Shown here piece after piece: positions 11,129 to 22,000 of a stretch of DNA of 64,000 bases; positions within the stretch are counted from its first letter, which is position 1, and each line of letters starts with the position of its first letter. A program made the translations under genes and the position numbers. This stretch comes from Persicaria tinctoria (Eukaryota; Streptophyta; Magnoliopsida; Caryophyllales; Polygonaceae), in assembly GCA_037127255.1 (NCBI GenBank), contig JBANSL010000020.1, positions 51,559,098 through 51,623,097 of the forward strand. The letters run 5' to 3'. Below the pieces are notes generated by a model. The model was not told where the DNA came from. It saw nothing but the letters and a program-made list of their open reading frames with translations, and did no database searches.

Positions 11129-12918
11129 TGTTCCTCCATCACCATCATCTCCTTCCTCGTCCTCAGATGATGGCTCTTCCTCATCTTCTTCGTCTTCATC
11201 ACAACTGTCATCCTCATCATCTATTTCATCCTCATCATCGGTAAGCTTCAATCTTCTAATTAGGTTTTGGAGTAAACAACAAACTAGTATGATACGACCT
11301 TGAGTTTTTAGTAGAAAGTATGAAGGGCTTCTAAGTATAGCCCATCTCCCTTTAAGACTAACTCCAATTGTGGTGTGCAATTATGTAAATGTGTATATTT
11401 TACACAATTTTGAGCTCCAATGGTTGTTTTATGGGTGCTCAAATGTATACATTTGAGCATGAAGTGTGTATATTTTAGCACTCAATCCCCCTTATGTGCA
11501 AAAACTTTTCCACTTTTTGAGAAAATTGATAAAAGCTTTATCCAATGAGAAGAGAAAAGACATGGTTTCATAAATGACTTTTTATTACTTTTTTTATAAC
11601 TAAATTTGATTTAGTATAAATTAAATTAATCTAATTAATTTCATTTAAAAAGTCACATCTAATTAAGTACCCCAAAGACTCTCAATCACGTTTAGTTCTA
11701 GCATGCTTCATATTGAAGTATTCTTCAACACTACGTGGCTGATGGTTACCCCATTCCTTGAGATGATAGTGTTGTCCTCTATAAGGTGTAAACTTCTTCA
11801 CAATTAGCATATCCACCGTCCACTAAATACTACTCCGTAGCAACCTTCATTATAGAAAAGGAATATTTTGTTACAAGCTATTACTTATTTGTAATAATTA
11901 TTTAATTGCAAAATTACTTGTTTTAATAATTACATTTATGAACTTTTAATCCATCTGGCCTAGACGGGGTCTCTGGTGCATGTCAGATGATGTTGAAGGA
12001 GTGCTAATACTCCGGATGCAACCTGGTTGATGGGGGCTTTTTGTGTTTGTAATTCTGACTCCCTGTGGGAGTGGGGCTTAGCCCCGTTTTGTCTACCAAA
12101 AAATTCCATCTAGCGTAGAGATAGCATTTCGAAGAACACGACCATCATGTGTAGACCCTTCCCATCCAGTTAAAACACAAGAAAATTTCATGTTAGAGTT
12201 GCAAACACCTAACACATTCATGGAAATTGTGCCTTTCCTAGTGCGATACTTGGCCTTTACTCTAGAAGGAACTGACACATTAATATACGTCTCATCTAAA
12301 TCTCCTAAACAATTCTACAAACAGAATAAAAGAAAAGTTTATTTATTAATAAGGTGCACATATCATTGGACTTACTCAAAAAAATAGGCGAGTAGGTACC
12401 TTGAAACATTTCCACCTATCATCTTCGCAATCACCATGAATGGGTGTGGGGATTTTGAGTAAATGATCATGCATTTTTATAAGAACCCCTAAGTAATGAT
12501 TAAAGTGTTGACTCACATTTCCTCCACTCCGAATAAAATAGTGTAAAATTGTTCGGTTCTTCTTGTGATAAGCCAAAATACTAAAATATAGCCACTATCT
12601 CCTCGATTAACATATTTCTTGTCCCACTTAAACCTCCAATATCTCTAACCATCTCACATAGCGCATTAAACACGTGTCGAGTTACACGGAGTTCACGATG
12701 GCAATAAGTATCACTTTCTTTTATCAACCTATTTAACAATTGAAACCTCAATCTTTTTCTCATCATTTTCCCATGTTTCAATTGAATAGTCCTAATGACT
12801 GTCACACTATTGTGTACCACCAGCAATACAACAAAATTATTACCCTAACTATCACAAAAATCACATGGAGTTGTTGTAACATTGTCATCCTAGTAAATGA
12901 TCCATTACGACGAGCCAT
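11129..12918 (-). pseudogene. Second PIF/Harbinger transposase, a different lineage, interrupted several times
   Basis: Minus-strand pieces in order are an N-terminal domain (12918-12404, including LIKESDTYCHRELRV and GGLSGTRNMLIEE), an apparent intron at 12403-12314 (GTACCT...TTGTAG), and a DDE start with GDLDETYINVSVP and GWEGSTHDGRVL (12313-12105). LVDGGYAN and GQHYHLKEWGN with EEYFNMKH follow near 11835-11690, and then LKGRWAILRSPSY with a very acidic C-terminal tail (11350-11129). It is related to HARBI1/ALP1-type plant proteins. A retroposon at 11959-12105, a roughly 300-bp AT-rich insertion between about 11366 and 11676, and frameshifts destroy it. No terminal repeats were found. Confidence 0.8.
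11959..12105 (+). mobile_element. Short retroposon (SINE or truncated LINE end) with A-tail
   Basis: This segment interrupts the second Harbinger transposase. It ends in AAAAAA and is flanked by CCATCTGG (11951-11958) and CCATCTAG (12106-12113), an 8-bp duplication with one mismatch. The flanks duplicate the transposase sequence around an LDG motif, as expected for a target duplication. Near the 3' end is an inverted GGGGCTTAGCCCC. No RNA polymerase III boxes were confidently identified, so SINE and truncated L1 remain open. Confidence 0.55.
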
Positions 12919-12983
12919 TTCTAGTAATACATCATTTTATATATTGTGTTAGAATATAGCAAGAAATCCTACATTTCTTGATG

Positions 12984-13095
<112 letters not shown>

Positions 13096-13771
13096 GGTAA
13101 CTTGTGCACACTCCTTAGGGTGTACTTTGTGCACAATTGTTGATCATTGATCTGATTGTGATGGAGGGACAAGATTAAAAGGGGATTTCTTTTCTTTTTA
13201 ATTAAAGTCAGGTGGGTCCCGCTTGTACTCTCCTAATTGGAGATGATACTCTCTTGGTAAAGCGCGCGTAGAGTAAGTGTGTGAGACCCGTTTCAATTTT
13301 AAATAAAATGAGCATGGATTCTAATCCACATTTAGGCGGTAGGTTGGATGTGAATATGTGATGACCATTGGGAATCTTTTTTTTTTTTACACGTTAGTTG
13401 TAGTTGGTAGATCAACACAAGATCGAGTAGGTTCATATCCAAATCTTTTTGTTTCAAATCTTAATTGTAAAAATTGTAATTTTTGGATTTTTTTTTTATG
13501 ATTTAAATACCTACATCATATACCCTTGCCTTTCGGCACTCAAATAGAACTATTCAGATTTCGATTATTTAAATGCCTGCTATTTTGGTGAAAAAAAAAA
13601 ATGGAGTTGATTTTTACACAAAGTGTACGTATTAGATGAGGGAGTAGATCTCTAATTAATTTGACATGACGATGATTTTGCAAGAGGTAATGGACAATGG
13701 GATTTCGCAAGTACCAACTGGAGTAGCACCTGAGCCATTAATGGTGGAATGGGAATCCGTGTACACGAAAT

Positions 13772-14140
13772 ACAAATATTATTCGGTGAATCTCTAATGA
13801 CTATTCATTTATAAAAACCAATTTTTTTACGGACAACAAATAAAACATTATTCGCTAGAATGATTATTCGCTAGAATGTGACAAATTATTAGGTGGAATT
13901 GATAAATTCGACTGGGATTAATGGACAAACAAACAAAATAGTATTCAATAGTATGTGACAAATTATTCAGACATATGTGTCGAATTTTGACTACAAGTGT
14001 TAATAAATCTGGCAATTATTCGGCGAAATCTGATTCATTATTCGTCATGATATGAAATATTCGGTTACAATTATCCTCAATAATCTGATGAAATGTGAAA
14101 TGAGAAACATTATTCAGTTAAATATGAAGCATTATTCGTA
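13772..14140. repeat. Loose array of ATTATTCG words
   Basis: ATTATTCG or one-base variants occur about nine times in roughly 370 bp, often followed by GGTGAAT, GCTAGAAT or similar. The spacing is irregular, so it looks like a decayed tandem array inside the element at 13095-14928. Confidence 0.6.
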
Positions 14141-14472
14141 TAAATCGTAACCTTTTTCAAGAAAAAAAACCTTATATTAATCCGAAGAATGTTTTCTATT
14201 TCACCGAATAAATAACCATTCTTCCTATATCAACCAAATAAGCTAATTCTGTAGCCAACAATACCCCCACCCCAATAGTTGAATCTCAATTTCTTAGGCA
14301 AATAAACCCCAAATAATCACCCAAAATTGGTCTTCCTTAATCAATGGAAACAATCACCCAACGACCCAACTAACACAACTCAATCAAACACCATGCCAAT
14401 TCAAGCCAACAACCACACACAAAAAACCCTCTTATCGCTGGAAAAATAAGGAGCAATAGATACATCACAACT

Positions 14473-14721
14473 TCATACGCCCAAATCCCCCAAGTATTCG
14501 ACAAATCTCAAAACTGCTTGATGCTTACCCAACTGAAGAAAGAACGAATTGCCTCGGCCCGCAATCTTAATCGCCGCCCGCTCCGATTCACTGACGTCGA
14601 ATCGCTGCCGCCCGTCACAATCGCCGGAGATGGTGTCAATTTGGGACCACTGGTTGTCGAAGACGGCCGTTGAAGCTTCGCAGAGGACCACTGGTTGAGA
14701 GATAGGGTTAGAAGAAGACAA
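14473..14721 (-). other. GC-rich open frame in the element, possible captured exon
   Basis: An 82-codon minus-strand frame lies in a locally GC-rich stretch, in contrast to the AT-rich flanks. It contains a segment reading DCDGRQRFDVSESERAAIKI. I do not recognise the family. The composition shift, coding-like codon use and position within long inverted repeats suggest a host exon captured by a Mutator-like element. The frame could also be fortuitous. Confidence 0.35.
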
Positions 14722-14928
14722 ATTATTTTGAGGGTTTTAATTATCCCATGAATTGCACGCGCTCTACGACCCTTCTCTTTGGGTTGCAGTAACCAATTTT
14801 TTTTTTTTTTTTTTCATTTTAAAACCGTAATACGTGGCAACTTTTCAATCCTCCATCTTAGTAAGATCAATGGCCTATAATTGTGCACAAGATACACTCT
14901 AAGAGGTGTGCACTCTTGAACCACACCC

Positions 14929-15499
14929 TATATATATATATGTATGTATATCGTAACCGCAACATGCAACCATAACAACACATGAAGCATGACAAGTTCA
15001 ATAAAAAAAATGTTTGTAACCTCTTTGATTACTAAAGAACTCATTCCAAATTGTATAATTTCAGTCTCTCTAATCTTTGCTTTTATTGGTTAGCTACTAA
15101 TTTCGATTTCCCTAGACCCAGATTCCACATGACATTAAAAATAAAGGTTAGTGAGTAAAGTAAGAGCTAATTGCAAGTGATCAGCAATTAGCTCATCGAT
15201 CTTACAAGTGATTAGCAACATATAATTTAACACCAACATGTGCATGCCCTTATAAAATCACCAGAAATATACAAATACACAAATAACGCACAAACACAAA
15301 ACTTTTGTGCAAGAAATTACCAGCAAGCAGAGAGAGAGGACAACAGAGAGTAGACAAAAAAAAACCAACATGTCACTATAATTGCAATTCTAGTTCCTAT
15401 TTGTAATTCCAGTTCAATAATCGTCCCTATTTGTAATTCAGTTCACTACTTGCAAAAAAAAAATCCAGTTCATACATGTGCATGAGTGAATCGAAGAGA
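14929..15499. other. Intergenic sequence
   Basis: AT-rich sequence without a supported gene. A short direct repeat built on CAATTCTAGTTCCTATTTGT and TCCAGTTCA words occurs at about 15380-15475. Confidence 0.5.
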
Positions 15500-15507
15500 C
15501 ATATACC

Positions 15508-16645
15508 TAGGGGTGGGCCTAACCGGGTACCCGACACGAACCGGATAACCGTGTCGGGTACCCGAAACCGTTTAGTCCAAAATGCTCGAACCGTACACGA
15601 ACCATTTCAGCCGGGTACCCGACACGGTTAAGCTAATCGGATCCGTGTCGGATCAGCGGTTATTCGACACGAACCATTTTAAAAAAAAAAAACAGTGTGT
15701 TGCTATGCTGCTGATTGTTGTTGCCATGCCCAGTAACGCCTCTGTTACCCCTTACATACCGCCATACATAGTAAATCCTACAGATTATGTACGAAAGAAG
15801 AGACCGATGCAACCAGATTCGAATTCATGTGCAGCAACAGCTCCGAATTCAAACTAAAATGCAATAGATTCATTTCCAAATTCCGAATGGATGCAATAGA
15901 TTCGAACTAAAAAAAATTGATGTTCGAAATTTCGAACAGTAGATCGATTATAGAAGACAGAAGAGGACGGATGCAACCAGATCCAAAGAGAAGTGTTGAG
16001 GAGAAGAGATTGAGATCCAGCACCGTCGACGTCTGTGGGCTGTGTGTGCGCAGGAGAAGTTGAGATCGAAGAGAACCGATGTGGCCTAGCCGGTGGGTGC
16101 GGAGAAGAGAGAAGAGATAGAGTTCTGTGAACGCCAACGGAGTAAACGAAGGGAAGAAGATATTGAGTCTGTCGGCTGAGAGCCTGAGACTTTAGAACAA
16201 TTAGGGGTCTGTCGGCTGAGAGCTTGAGACTTTAGAACAATTAGGGTTTGTGTACTGTTATTAATTTTGGGCTTTAAAAAAAATAAAGGGAAAAAAAGGA
16301 GGGCTAGAATGGGAGGAAAAAATTGCTAGTGTTGAGTTTCGAACCTAGGCTAATGAAAACAAGCGGACAAACAAGAGCCAACGCCAAATGAACCATTGGA
16401 TTTTAGTGATACTCTGTGCATTGTTTATATATTTATACTGTATCAGCCTAATATAATTTTTTTTTAAAATAAACGGTTCGTGTCGGATACCCAATAAGGG
16501 TATATGCCCGATTCGAACACGAACCGTTTAATGTCGTATTTTCTCGGTTCGTGTCATTTTCGTGTCGTGTCTTTTTGGTTTCGTGTTTTTTCGTGTCGTG
16601 TTTCCGTGTCGTGTCAACCGTGTCGGGTTTTTCTGCACACCCCTA
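15508..16645. mobile_element. Non-autonomous hAT element with exact 8-bp target duplication
   Basis: The element starts TAGGGGTGGGC and its right end, read on the minus strand, starts TAGGGGTGTGC. Both are standard plant hAT termini followed by ACCCGACACG-type subterminal repeats. CATATACC occurs immediately outside each end (15500-15507 and 16646-16653), an 8-bp duplication. The 1138-bp interior has no transposase. The open frames in it (for example 15582-15857) read partly through the subterminal repeats and are not supported as genes. Confidence 0.92.
16167..16246. repeat. 40-bp tandem duplication in the hAT element
   Basis: The unit starting GTCTGTCGGCTGAGAGC at 16167 is repeated at 16207 with one mismatch. 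Confidence 0.9.
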
Positions 16646-16653
16646 CATATACC

Positions 16654-17640
16654 TTAACTCTCAAATGGAGGAGAAGCAAAAATCTCAAACAAGCACCGGA
16701 AATTAAACAAACCTCAAATTCTTCCTGTAGAAATTAGAAAATTCACGGTTTTAATAGAGGAGAATCTATCTCGCGAATTTGTAAAATTGACTAGCAATAA
16801 TCAAATAAGATAAGCATAAACACAATGTGAAAGATATTACATGTGATTTAACCAAGAGCAACCAACGAGAGAGGAGAGCAACTGAGACAGACGAGGGGAT
16901 GAACGACTATGAGAAACGAGGGAGCAACGCCATTGGTGGAGAAAGGGATTGAAAGCTCGAAGCGCCGAAAGTAAGCAGACTTTATCATTCCTTCGCTGGA
17001 CCAATATTTAAGAAAACAAACCGGCTCTTAGTGATAAGAGGAAAGTATACAAAGAGATAAGGATTAAATTTCATTAGTAGCATTTGATGCTAGATGGGTA
17101 CCCACTTAACTTCAATTAAGTCATTAATCGATAACCTTATAATATCCACGTTATTAAAAAAGAAATTCAAACACCTAAACAAAATAACATGCAAAGTCTC
17201 AACATTTTTTTTTTTTTGAAAAAAAATTATCTATCTTTGGCTTTAGTCATTCCAATGGATTGGACATGCCACTGAAACTATAGATCACTTACAAAGTTAG
17301 TTAGAATCGTTAGGATTCAAAAATTGAACATATGTTTGGATTCAAAAATATTTTAATTATAATATAATGATTTTATATCAAGTTATATGTATACTTATTT
17401 GCATGACTTTTTTAACTTAATTTGTATCCATTTTTAATTACACAAACACTCGTACAAATAAAATTAAAATAATTATTATAATTAATAAATTTTGGAATTC
17501 AAAATTGCTCCGAAAGGTTAAATCGCTCACTCTGGGTCCGACGGAGATCGTTAGATGAGATAAATTATGGCGACTCAACTAATAATAAGAAATTGAGATC
17601 AGTGTTCACTACACATAAGGAGTTCCTCATTTAAGAGATT
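16654..17640. other. Intergenic sequence upstream of the first gene island
   Basis: AT-rich sequence with no supported gene. Purine-rich stretches occur at 16850-16980. Confidence 0.5.
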
Positions 17641-17685
17641 GCTCTTACACCGTCGCGGTGAAAGTCATAGGAGGGGGGACATGGC

Positions 17686-17718
17686 CACGTGTACCGAAGG
17701 AAGGTGGCACATTTATAG
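17686..17718 (+). promoter_or_regulatory. G-box and TATA-like element of the small membrane-protein gene
   Basis: CACGTG at 17686-17691 is a plant G-box core, and TTTATAG at 17712-17718 is a weak TATA-like match about 95 bases before the ATG at 17813. G-boxes are common in light-responsive promoters, which would suit a plastid protein. Function is inferred from position only. Confidence 0.4.
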
Positions 17719-17812
17719 GCACTAATCGGAAAACCCTCCGAAGCCCCAAAACCAGTCTCCAAATGCCTCCCAACCATCACTGATAAAACCAGAGTGGCAA
17801 CAGCTACCGGCC

Positions 17813-18415
17813 ATGGCTGCTACTCTATCCACTCCTCTAGCTACTCCACCTCTCCTCCTCAACCCCAAACCTCCATTTCTACCCTCCACCAACACCTCCT
17901 TCTCGCCTCTCACCTTATCCACTCATTCCTTATCTTCACAGAAACCCATCAGCCTCCGTACGAGACCCCGAATCCGACGACCCAGCGCTGCCCCCATTGA
18001 CTCTCCCGTCACCGAGGCTGCTGCAGCGGATGCCGCCGGCAGCATAGTCTCAGCCACCGCGGATTCGAGCGGGGATGGCACCTCGACGATCATCTCGCTC
18101 CTCCTCTTCGTCGCCTTCGTTGGCCTGTCCGTCCTCACAGTTGGAGTGAGCCCTTGCTCAATTTCCCTATCTGTTGCAATTTCCTTGTAGATGAATTGCA
18201 GATTGGGTTAATTGGTCGGGTTTTCGGTTTTTGTCGTGCAGGTGATCTATCTAGCAGTGACGGACTTCCTGCAGAAGAGGGAGAGGGATAAGCTGGAGAA
18301 GGAAGAAGCTGCTAACAAGAAGAAGAGAGGTGGGAAGAAGGGCAGGGTAAGAGCTAGGGCTGGCCCCAGAGGGTTTGGCCAGAAGATCGTCGACGATGAC
18401 GAAGATGATGTCTGA
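17813..18415 (+). CDS. Small predicted chloroplast membrane protein of unknown function, two exons
   Basis: Exon 1 is 17813-18145 and exon 2 is 18242-18415. The intron (18146-18241) starts GTGAGC and ends TGCAG and falls between codons, giving 168 residues. The first 55-60 residues are rich in Ser, Thr, Pro and Leu, with Arg clusters and almost no acidic residues, as in chloroplast transit peptides. One hydrophobic segment spans about residues 91-117. After it comes a charged tail with a KREREK-like helix, a Lys/Arg-rich stretch (KKKRGGKKGRVRARAG), GPRGFGQK and an acidic end (DDDEDDV). This suggests a single-span plastid membrane protein with a basic soluble tail. I recognise the type as conserved in plants but know no assigned role. 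It converges with the Pumilio gene. Confidence 0.85.
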
Positions 18416-18586
18416 GATACTTTGATCTTGTTTGCTGATCCAATTGAGCAAATGCAGTTTTCTTTGTTAGTACTTAGTAGCTTCATCTGCAACAATGAGT
18501 TCAATGTTTGTGATTTTTATCCCCGTGAGTTTGGTTGCTGACGCCTCTTGAATCCCCAATTCGCACATAAGCATACACAGTGTAGA

Positions 18587-18592
18587 AATAAA
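18587..18592 (+). terminator. Possible poly(A) signal AATAAA of the small membrane-protein gene
   Basis: AATAAA lies about 170 bases after the stop codon, a plausible distance for plant 3' end formation. Plant signals are degenerate, so this is a weak call. Confidence 0.4.
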
Positions 18593-18931
18593 TAGGCAGG
18601 AAGCGAAAAGTTGATTTATATATATAATAGAAAGGTCAAAAAACCGATACATTGAAGGAAAATTCTGACCCCGACCCTAACAGCTCATCGACATGGCCAA
18701 CATTTTTTGTACAGTCACGTAAAAACTAGCAAGAACAACTAGTGACCTCTTTTTCTTTACAAACCCTAGACATAACCTGTGTGGGTCAGTGCCTCCGAAG
18801 GAGCACGATAGTGCTAACTAATATTATGGACTGCTGCTGCTGCAAGCTCAGCCAGGTTTCTATGTATAAACCTCAAAACGCTACAAGATATACAGTTCTT
18901 ATAATATATAGTCTGTGAATAAGCAACAAGT

Positions 18932-18937
18932 TTTATT
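18932..18937 (-). terminator. Possible poly(A) signal of the Pumilio gene
   Basis: TTTATT on the plus strand gives AATAAA on the minus strand about 155 bases after the Pumilio stop at 19090-19092. Confidence 0.4.
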
Positions 18938-19089
18938 TCAAATCAGAGCCAATACCCGGTTTCCCTCGAGGATAGGAAGAGGAGAGGAGAGGCTTGAGAA
19001 CTTTGAAATGGAAAGGGAAAGACTAGAGAAAATGGCGATGAAGCACCTAAAGCTTCGGTTAGCTGTACAACCTTGTGTTCCTAGACCGC

Positions 19090-22000
19090 CTACGCTGCGG
19101 GGTTTTGAGACATTCCAGCTCTCCTTTCTGCAAAGGGCATACAGGAAACTGATCAGGACTAGATTTCAAAACCCGGTGAGTGTTGTAACACTAGCACCAA
19201 CTGAAACATCACATGAGGAACAATGTGCTGGTAATCTGGGCAAATGGATGTGAAACTACAATGGAATTCGTCTTTGCAAACTGAATCGGAAATTCCAAAA
19301 CTAGAAGCAAAGATTTAGCATATATAAAAACCTTATACAGGCATAGAATTGTACCTCCAGCAGTAAGAAGCTTCTCTACGCGTGTAACAAGGTGCTTTCC
19401 ATAGGTATATTTCTTCAGTGCGTTCAGATGAACCTTGATGCGTGACATGATTAGCTCTCGGTGTTGATCATTGCAGGTTTCCAACACCTTCTGTACAACG
19501 TAGTTTCCAAATTGATCCTTCATCATTGCCTATGTTTCAAAGGAGATGATCAACCATGAGAATCTTTAGGTAAACTGTTGACAATTTAATGACACCAAAC
19601 AATGGATTATGGAACGGCTTCTTTAACTACTGAGACCCTTCATGACAATATTCAACTTAATAAAATTGGTTTGAGCAGAAGCAATTGTTCAAGTTTATGA
19701 GATCTTAATGCCATGTAAGAAAAAAAAAGCAATGAGAAGTTGATTGAAATCAAACTCACTAGTACACTATTATTGGCAGACAATAGACCAGGCAACTAAA
19801 TTGAATGAGCTAAAACAAACATGTAAGAGATAATTGGTAAGAAAAAATCAGTAAGACTTGGAGATGAAATCAAACCTGAAGAGGCTCATTCTCATCGGTA
19901 GTACCAAGCATCTCATTAACCATGAGTTCCCTTTCTTCAGGGCTTCCAAAAGTCAAGCACTTCTCAACAACATTAGAGGCAAATTTCTGCAGGCTCATCT
20001 GGACTATCCTTCCAGCCAACTCTTTGATGATTGTTGTGCGTTCATCAGGCTTCCCATGCTCTAGAACATGCTGAGATAAGGGAGCAGAGGATGTCAAAAG
20101 AAAATTTTAACACAGAAACAAAAAAAAAAAAGGCAACACTAGGTGCAACTAAATATGTATCTCACTAGGATCTGCAATTAGAAAATACTGAGGTGCAGTG
20201 AGGAAAGTCTAGCCCTGATAGAAGGACAAAGACTGTTTTTCATGGAAATGCATGTGCAATTCTACAACAAAGTATTTTAAACATAAGGAAATGGGGAGTT
20301 CAACGGTACAAGTCTTTCACAAGAAACAGATGGTAATATTTAAACTACACAGGAAAAATATGCTACCAAAAGCAAAAAGAGTTGAAGGCCAAGCTTGGTT
20401 AACTGCCAATGCTCAATGTTTCGACTATCATCCAAACGAACTTCATAGAGAAATATCCTCCAGAACTTGAATGAACAACTATTCAGACATTCATAAAATA
20501 TACTGATAAGTCTTCTTCAGCGATAGTTTTGAATACGGAGAGAGCAAATACAACTATATAAAATGTCTTGATTCATTTTCAAATCTATCTTTTCAGACAT
20601 TCTCCAATAGGTCTTACATTAAACTTCGAACCAGCATACACACTTGAATTATATCATGTGATACATTCAAATGTATCATGAAAATGGATGAACACAGAAA
20701 AAGACTAGCAACTGCCACAAGTGAGAAGTGGCCCCATATTACGTTGCAGAATGAGAAAAGCTACTAGAAACTTTGAAGCTCTCTCAATAAAGAACTGACG
20801 ATGAAATGGCAATAAATATTTCAACAATAACACTAAGCATTCCATAGGAATAGAAGTACTATAACTGCTTACTCGATAACATGTTACATTGCTTTGGTCC
20901 TACCAAAAAAAATAACCCTATGCTTCTTTTTGTTGTTGTTGAGAGAAGTCTATAATAGGAAACCTACATTTTATTACACACAGTATGGAGATTGCCTCCT
21001 CAATTTTCATATAGAAGTAATACTGATTGGAGGATTGAGAAATGAATGGGGTTCTGAAGTAATAACACTTGTCACAAGCAGATCAAAAGAAATAAGACAT
21101 ACCTGAACAACATAATTACCATACTGATCTTGGGCCAACATGCTAACAGATCCCAAGATTTCCTCCATAACTTTACTCTGGGTATCTGGGTCCTCACAGT
21201 GCTCAAGGACTCTCTGTCACAGACAAATAAATAATAATAAAACCAGCAAATTAATGAGTCACCCCAGTTTTAACAAAATGACCAACTAATATTGGAACAA
21301 GGAACTGAGCAGAGACTAGTTACTAAACCTGAATGACACGGCAGCCATAAGGGTGAGTTGAAAGAGTAACAACTTGATCAAAAAATGATTTAATGATAAA
21401 CTGAATTGCTTCTTCAGGTACACACTCAATACACTTTTGAATGACATGGTTCCCATTTTGATCACGTACACAACGCATGATATGACCATCAAGCTCTTGC
21501 ACCATCTTAATTTTTTGATCCAAATCAACAACTTCAATAGCCTGCCAGAAGGAAATGAGCAAAGCTCAAAAATACAGCCACGGTTATTCAGATTATTCTT
21601 TTCTGTCATCAATGTCCATAGAGCTTCAGTTTAGGGTACATAACCTAGGCCTACTTACTAAATGAGTAGGCCTACTTACTAAATGAGTCTTGCTTGAGCA
21701 AATAATCATTAAGAAATATGATTTTTTATATAAAAAAAAAAGTAACCAAGGAATAAAATCACACAGTACTAAATTATGATGATCACAGTACATCCGTAAA
21801 TGAATTTCACAAATAATTGGCATGCATTCCTTATTGGTAATTGGGTTTATAGACTCTTTTCATTATTTTTTTAAGTTTATAGACCCCATTAAAAATTCTT
21901 TAATTATATAGACCTTTTCATATATATTCTTCCATTTATACCCTTCAATGCTTTTTATTTTTTAAAAAGTTAATAATAAATTTGAAAAATGGGTACAAAA

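Noticed and set aside
11361..11676. A classified MITE with TIRs in the second Harbinger transposase
   Set aside because: Possible TTAAG flanks are visible, but the ends are not inverted repeats, so the class was not called.
15582..15857. Open frame of 91 codons as a gene
   Set aside because: It begins inside hAT subterminal repeats and has no recognisable protein content.
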